Positions 60,784 to 64,000 of a DNA stretch of 64,000 nucleotides are shown here, one piece after another (position 1 is the stretch's first letter; the number at the start of each line of letters is the position of its first letter). The position numbers and the translations under genes are program-made. The notes under the pieces were generated by a model. It was not told the DNA's origin and ran no database searches. It saw nothing but the letters and a program-made list of their open reading frames with translations. The stretch lies in assembly GCA_029976025.1 (NCBI GenBank), contig JARKNX010000213.1:19517-83516 (forward strand), in the 5' to 3' direction. This stretch comes from Aggregatilineales bacterium (lineage in GTDB: Bacteria > Chloroflexota > Anaerolineae > Aggregatilineales > Ch27).

Positions 60784-62864
60784 CGCTCCCACCGCAGATC
60801 GGACTGCTCACCCGGAGCCAGTGTAACCGTAGTTGACTGGTCGCGGAAGCGGATTTGCCGGGAAAGCGTGGCCGGGGACTCGTTGCGAACAGTGCAGGTC
60901 ACCCGCGAGTCATCCAGCCGGGCGGTGATCGTCAGACCGGCGGCCAGCAGATTCTCAAAGGCGGCCGTCTTCCAGGCTGAAGGCAGGGCGGGGAAGAGGT
61001 GGATCGTGTCGTCCGGGGCCGGCTGCAGCAGGAGCTGGTGCAGGGCGGTGCAGACAGCCGCCTGCGCCGTCCCGAAGTACTGCATGTTCCACTGCCCATC
61101 TTCCATCACCTCGGTCATGCCGCCAAAGGTGCAGATTGTGGGGCGTGCGGACTGGATGATCGTCCAGGCCAGATCGCCATTATGTTGCCGGGCGATGACG
61201 GTGCCCAGCACGCCGGCCAGCCAGGGGAACCCGCTTTCGTCGGTCCCATTGCCAACGACGCGCCCCCGGTATTTTTCGACAAACGCCTGGGCGGTCTGGA
61301 TAGCGCGCGGATCGGCGGGATCCACGATGCTCATGGGGTAGGTTGGCCCCAGCGAACTCATGTTGAGCGTATCCTGATCGTAGGAAGCCTGGAAGTATCG
61401 CCCGTTGTAGAGCTGGTCCAGCGTGGCGACCATGCCGTCGGCCACAGTAGCACACCGCCGCGTGAAGTCCGATTCCAGGCCGAGCAGGCGCGCGGCGGCG
61501 GCGCAGTGGCGGAGGATGGCGATAGTCGCCGCGACATTCATGCCGTCGTTGCGGACTTTGTTCGGGCTTTCGTGGACGCCAACCTGATATCCGACTTCAT
61601 AGCCCTGGTCAGTTTCTGTCACAATGCAGCTCAGATAGAACCGGGCCAGGCCTTCCAGAATCGGGAAGAACTCCCGGAGCATAGCGCGATCCTGAGTGTA
61701 GTCGTAATAGCCCCAGATCTCGTTGGCATACGAGCCGTTGTTGTGGATCTGGTACTTCATGTGCAGCAGGGCGCCGTAAGCCTTGCGCCCATCATGCGTG
61801 ATTTCCCAGTCCCACTTCAGGCCTTCGCAGCCGAATTCTTCCGATGCGTGGCGGCGGGCATGGTCCATCGTCCGCTGGAAGAAGCGGCAGCCCTCCAGCG
61901 CCTCGCGGCGGTGATTGGCTTCCAGCAGCGCGCGCTGGAGGAAGTAAGAGTCCCAGAATATGTGGGATGACCATGTCCGGCGCAGGTTATTAACCGGCAG
62001 CCCGCCGGAGGCGCGATTCTGCATCGCCTTGAAGTGGTACATACTGGCGTTATAGAAATACTGGAACTGGGGATCGGGGATCGTGATGTTTGAAACGGAG
62101 AAATATTCCTGCCAGTGCGCGAGAAGCTCGGTGCGAAGCGCGTCATAACCGCGCGCGATTTGCTGATCGATGAGGGCCGGATCGAGCGCCCCCTGCCGGT
62201 TGTCGATGATCGCGAAATACTTGGTTATCTGCGATGCGCGTAGGGTGAGCGAACGGTTGAGGTCCTGCTGACCAAGTGTCGCATCCTCGTTGGCCACCCG
62301 CAGCAGGATGAGGCCCTGTGTTTCGCCCAGATCGTAACGGATGTGCGCCGCCCGGTCTTCGGCCTCGACAGCGTAGAAAGGATCGCTGTCCCAGCCTTCT
62401 GTTACCCATATGCCGGGGCCGGCCCAGGCCCGAAAAACGACCTCGCGGCTGAAGGTATAACGCTCAACCAGGAGGGACAGTCCGGGGTGCAGCCAGGTCT
62501 CCGCTTCACCCTGGACGGCTCCGTAGTCGAGCTTTGAGTAGAGGGTGCCTTCCTGTGGGACGAAACGTTGTTCGCTGGCCACCAGGTCAAGAGCGCGATC
62601 GCCATCAAGCACTTCATACCAGGTCCGGCCCAGCGGCGCGACATCATACCAGCCCGATCCGGCCGCGTGTTCCAGCGGTTTGCCTGTTGGCCAGCGCCCC
62701 GCCGGCATGACCAACCGGTCTTCCGGGTAGTAGCGGTCAGCCTTGTACCAGTAGCAGCGATCTACGCCGACCTTGTCGGCGACCATCGAGCCGGTAGGGC
62801 CTACCAGCACAGCATCCAGCCCGTTGCCAAGAAAGCAGTGATAGTAGTTGGCAGGAAGTTTCAT
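60780..62864 (-). CDS. GH65/GH95-like (clan GH-L type) glycosidase or phosphorylase
   Basis: 694 residues, no signal peptide. N-terminal beta-sandwich (about 1-250), then an alpha/alpha-barrel. Barrel motifs: LPVNNLRRTWSSHIFWDSYF, RFFQRTMDHARRHASEEFGC, KWDWEITHDGRKAYG, IHNNGSYANEIWGYYDYTQD (Glu in ANEIW is the likely acid), GVHESPNKVRNDGMN and FTFGGMTEVMEDGQWN-like segments, then a small C-terminal beta domain (from about 610). The order fits the maltose/trehalose phosphorylase clan. Whether it hydrolyses or phosphorolyses cannot be decided by eye. It is 7 bp after the MalG-type gene at 62872, so the enzyme probably acts on what that importer brings in. Confidence 0.78.
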   Translation of the reverse strand: MKLPANYYHCFLGNGLDAVLVGPTGSMVADKVGVDRCYWYKADRYYPEDRLVMPAGRWPTGKPLEHAAGSGWYDVAPLGRTWYEVLDGDRALDLVASEQRFVPQEGTLYSKLDYGAVQGEAETWLHPGLSLLVERYTFSREVVFRAWAGPGIWVTEGWDSDPFYAVEAEDRAAHIRYDLGETQGLILLRVANEDATLGQQDLNRSLTLRASQITKYFAIIDNRQGALDPALIDQQIARGYDALRTELLAHWQEYFSVSNITIPDPQFQYFYNASMYHFKAMQNRASGGLPVNNLRRTWSSHIFWDSYFLQRALLEANHRREALEGCRFFQRTMDHARRHASEEFGCEGLKWDWEITHDGRKAYGALLHMKYQIHNNGSYANEIWGYYDYTQDRAMLREFFPILEGLARFYLSCIVTETDQGYEVGYQVGVHESPNKVRNDGMNVAATIAILRHCAAAARLLGLESDFTRRCATVADGMVATLDQLYNGRYFQASYDQDTLNMSSLGPTYPMSIVDPADPRAIQTAQAFVEKYRGRVVGNGTDESGFPWLAGVLGTVIARQHNGDLAWTIIQSARPTICTFGGMTEVMEDGQWNMQYFGTAQAAVCTALHQLLLQPAPDDTIHLFPALPSAWKTAAFENLLAAGLTITARLDDSRVTCTVRNESPATLSRQIRFRDQSTTVTLAPGEQSDLRWER

Positions 62865-62871
62865 GAATTCG

Positions 62872-63765
62872 TCAGCCTTTTAGCCCGGTCATGGTAATGC
62901 CTTCGACAAATGCGCGTTGCGCGATGAAGAACAGAATGAGCGTTGGCATCATCAACGTCACAGAAGCAGCCATCAGCAGATGCGTCTGGGTATCAAACTG
63001 CCCGTTAAGGTAGGCAAGACCTACTGAGACTGTGTATTTATCCGTCTCATTCAGATACAGCAGCGGCCCCATAAAATCATTCCAGATATCCTTGAAGCTC
63101 AGGATTCCAATCACCGTCACCACCGGGATGCTGAGCGGCACAATGATGCGGAAGATGATCTGGAAGCGGTTGGCACCGTCTACAATCGCGGATTCTTCCA
63201 GCTCTTTCGGGATGGTACGGAAGAACTGCCGCATCAGGAAGATCGCGTACGCTTCACCGAACCAGGCCGGCACGATCAGCGGATTGAAGGTATTGACCCA
63301 GCCCATCTGGCTGAACAGGATGAAGCGCGGAATGAGCAAAACCGCGCCGGGCAGCATCAGAGTCGCCAGCAGAATGCCAAACAGAAAATTCTTGCCGGGC
63401 GCCTCCAGCCTGGCGAACCCGTACGCCACCAGAACACATGACAGCAGCCGGCCGGTGATCATGCCGACTTCAAGGATGAGCGTGTTCTTGATGAAAGTAT
63501 CAAATGGCAGGTAGGGGTTGCTGAAGACATCTGCGAAGTTCGACCACTGGATCGGATCGGGGAACCACTTGGGCGGCCACTGGTAAATCTGCTGCTCTGG
63601 CTTGAGCGCGGAGAGGAGCATCCAGTAGAACGGGAACAGAAAAATCAGACTCAGGCCGATCAGCAGCGCATAGACGACGACCCTGTGGAGGATATCGCCA
63701 AAGCGCAGCTCGCGCAGCCGCCCGAGCAGCGGCGCCGGCTGTTGGGAGGTCATTTTGACGGACAT
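62872..63765 (-). CDS. ABC sugar permease, MalG type
   Basis: 297 residues, ribosome binding site AAAGGGGG. Six membrane helices, the first VVVYALLIGLSLIFLFPFYW. The EAA loop is LEESAIVDGANRFQIIFRII and the end is RAFVEGITMTGLKG. It pairs with the MalF-type subunit cut by the window end (stop at 63778, 12 bp upstream). Both belong to a third sugar importer of this type, different from those at 15715-17514 and 50736-54910. Confidence 0.93.
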   Translation of the reverse strand: MSVKMTSQQPAPLLGRLRELRFGDILHRVVVYALLIGLSLIFLFPFYWMLLSALKPEQQIYQWPPKWFPDPIQWSNFADVFSNPYLPFDTFIKNTLILEVGMITGRLLSCVLVAYGFARLEAPGKNFLFGILLATLMLPGAVLLIPRFILFSQMGWVNTFNPLIVPAWFGEAYAIFLMRQFFRTIPKELEESAIVDGANRFQIIFRIIVPLSIPVVTVIGILSFKDIWNDFMGPLLYLNETDKYTVSVGLAYLNGQFDTQTHLLMAASVTLMMPTLILFFIAQRAFVEGITMTGLKG

Positions 63766-63777
63766 GGCATACCCCCT

Positions 63778-64000
63778 TTACCCGTAGAATACCCAGCGCC
63801 GGGAAGTGCGATTAATCAGGTAGGTGACAAGGACAATGACCACAAAAAGGACCCAGGCCATAGCTGCCGCGTAGCCCATCTTCAGGAAGCTGAACGCGTT
63901 CTGGTAAAGATATAGCATGTAAAACAGCGTCGATTGGAGCGGCGAGCCAATGGCCCCGGCGCGGGCAGTAGAGATGACAAAAGCGCTGTCAAACGTCTGG
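63778..64000 (-). CDS. ABC sugar permease, MalF type, C-terminal 73 residues only
   Basis: The frame enters from the right edge of the window and ends at TAA (63778-63780). Readable residues include FVISTARAGAIGSPLQSTLF, LYLYQNAFSFLKMGYAAAMAWVLFVVIVLV (a membrane helix), and the end TSRRWVFYG. QNAFSFLKMGYAAAMAW is the usual C-terminal helix entry of MalF/UgpA permeases (compare YxxAFxxxxxGYAsAxa). It is directly upstream of malG at 62872. The remaining part lies outside the window. Confidence 0.88.
   Translation of the reverse strand, partial: QTFDSAFVISTARAGAIGSPLQSTLFYMLYLYQNAFSFLKMGYAAAMAWVLFVVIVLVTYLINRTSRRWVFYG

Overview
The window (about 60% G+C, no rRNA or tRNA seen) looks like chromosomal DNA from a heterotrophic bacterium with many ABC sugar importers, most likely a member of the Chloroflexota (Anaerolineae-like). 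This is an inference from gene content: DUF11-type giant surface proteins ending in an LPSTG/membrane/RRR anchor, a PPC-like secreted protein, many ABC importers without their own ATPase, long runs of sugar-catabolic genes, and a methanogen-type Hdr/Mvh hydrogenase set in a bacterium. No marker gene proves the phylum.

Left end (1-7057, minus strand): a secreted PPC-like protein runs off the edge and carries an in-frame TAG at codon 3. Next comes a 1912-residue repeat protein with a sortase-type C-terminus. Plus-strand genes then begin with a SIS isomerase and a ROK kinase (7702-9731).

9736-23144 is an amino-sugar locus. A DeoR repressor and a LacD-type aldolase face away from a KbaZ/GatZ-type protein, a second SIS isomerase, an ABC importer (binding protein plus two permeases), NagA deacetylase, a COG4821-type SIS protein, a second ROK kinase, a URO-D-family protein and an FGGY kinase. 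The set fits import, phosphorylation, deacetylation, deamination/isomerisation and aldol cleavage of N-acetylgalactosamine or a similar sugar. Matching operator-like direct repeats lie in two promoter regions (11577-11637 and 13022-13075).

23170-30313 (minus) encodes HdrC-HdrB-HdrA-MvhD-MvhG-MvhA plus a hydrogenase maturation protease, a complete electron-bifurcating [NiFe]-hydrogenase/heterodisulfide-reductase-like complex. A response regulator with an altered receiver (30542-31228) and a divergently transcribed GAF histidine kinase (31756-33567) adjoin it. A stand-alone 1448-residue TPR/zinc-ribbon/VirD4-HerA-type ATPase follows, with its own promoter, long leader and terminator.

38937-50674 is mixed: a secreted beta-helix protein, a GH43-LamG enzyme, a sugar isomerase-like TIM barrel, an M19 dipeptidase, a peptide/nickel-type ABC operon with a luciferase-like oxidoreductase and a NIPSNAP-like protein, and an L,D-transpeptidase. 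50736-64000 (minus) is a polysaccharide or oligosaccharide locus: two sugar ABC importers (one cut by the window edge, one with a PDZ-like domain fused to its MalF subunit), GH5-like, GH65-like and six-hairpin glycosidase-like enzymes, a DUF624 membrane protein and a membrane spermidine-synthase-like protein.

Two threads run through the window. In all three ABC operons with a visible binding-protein gene, a strong hairpin lies between that gene and the first permease gene. No ABC ATPase gene is present anywhere, so these importers presumably share ATPases encoded elsewhere.
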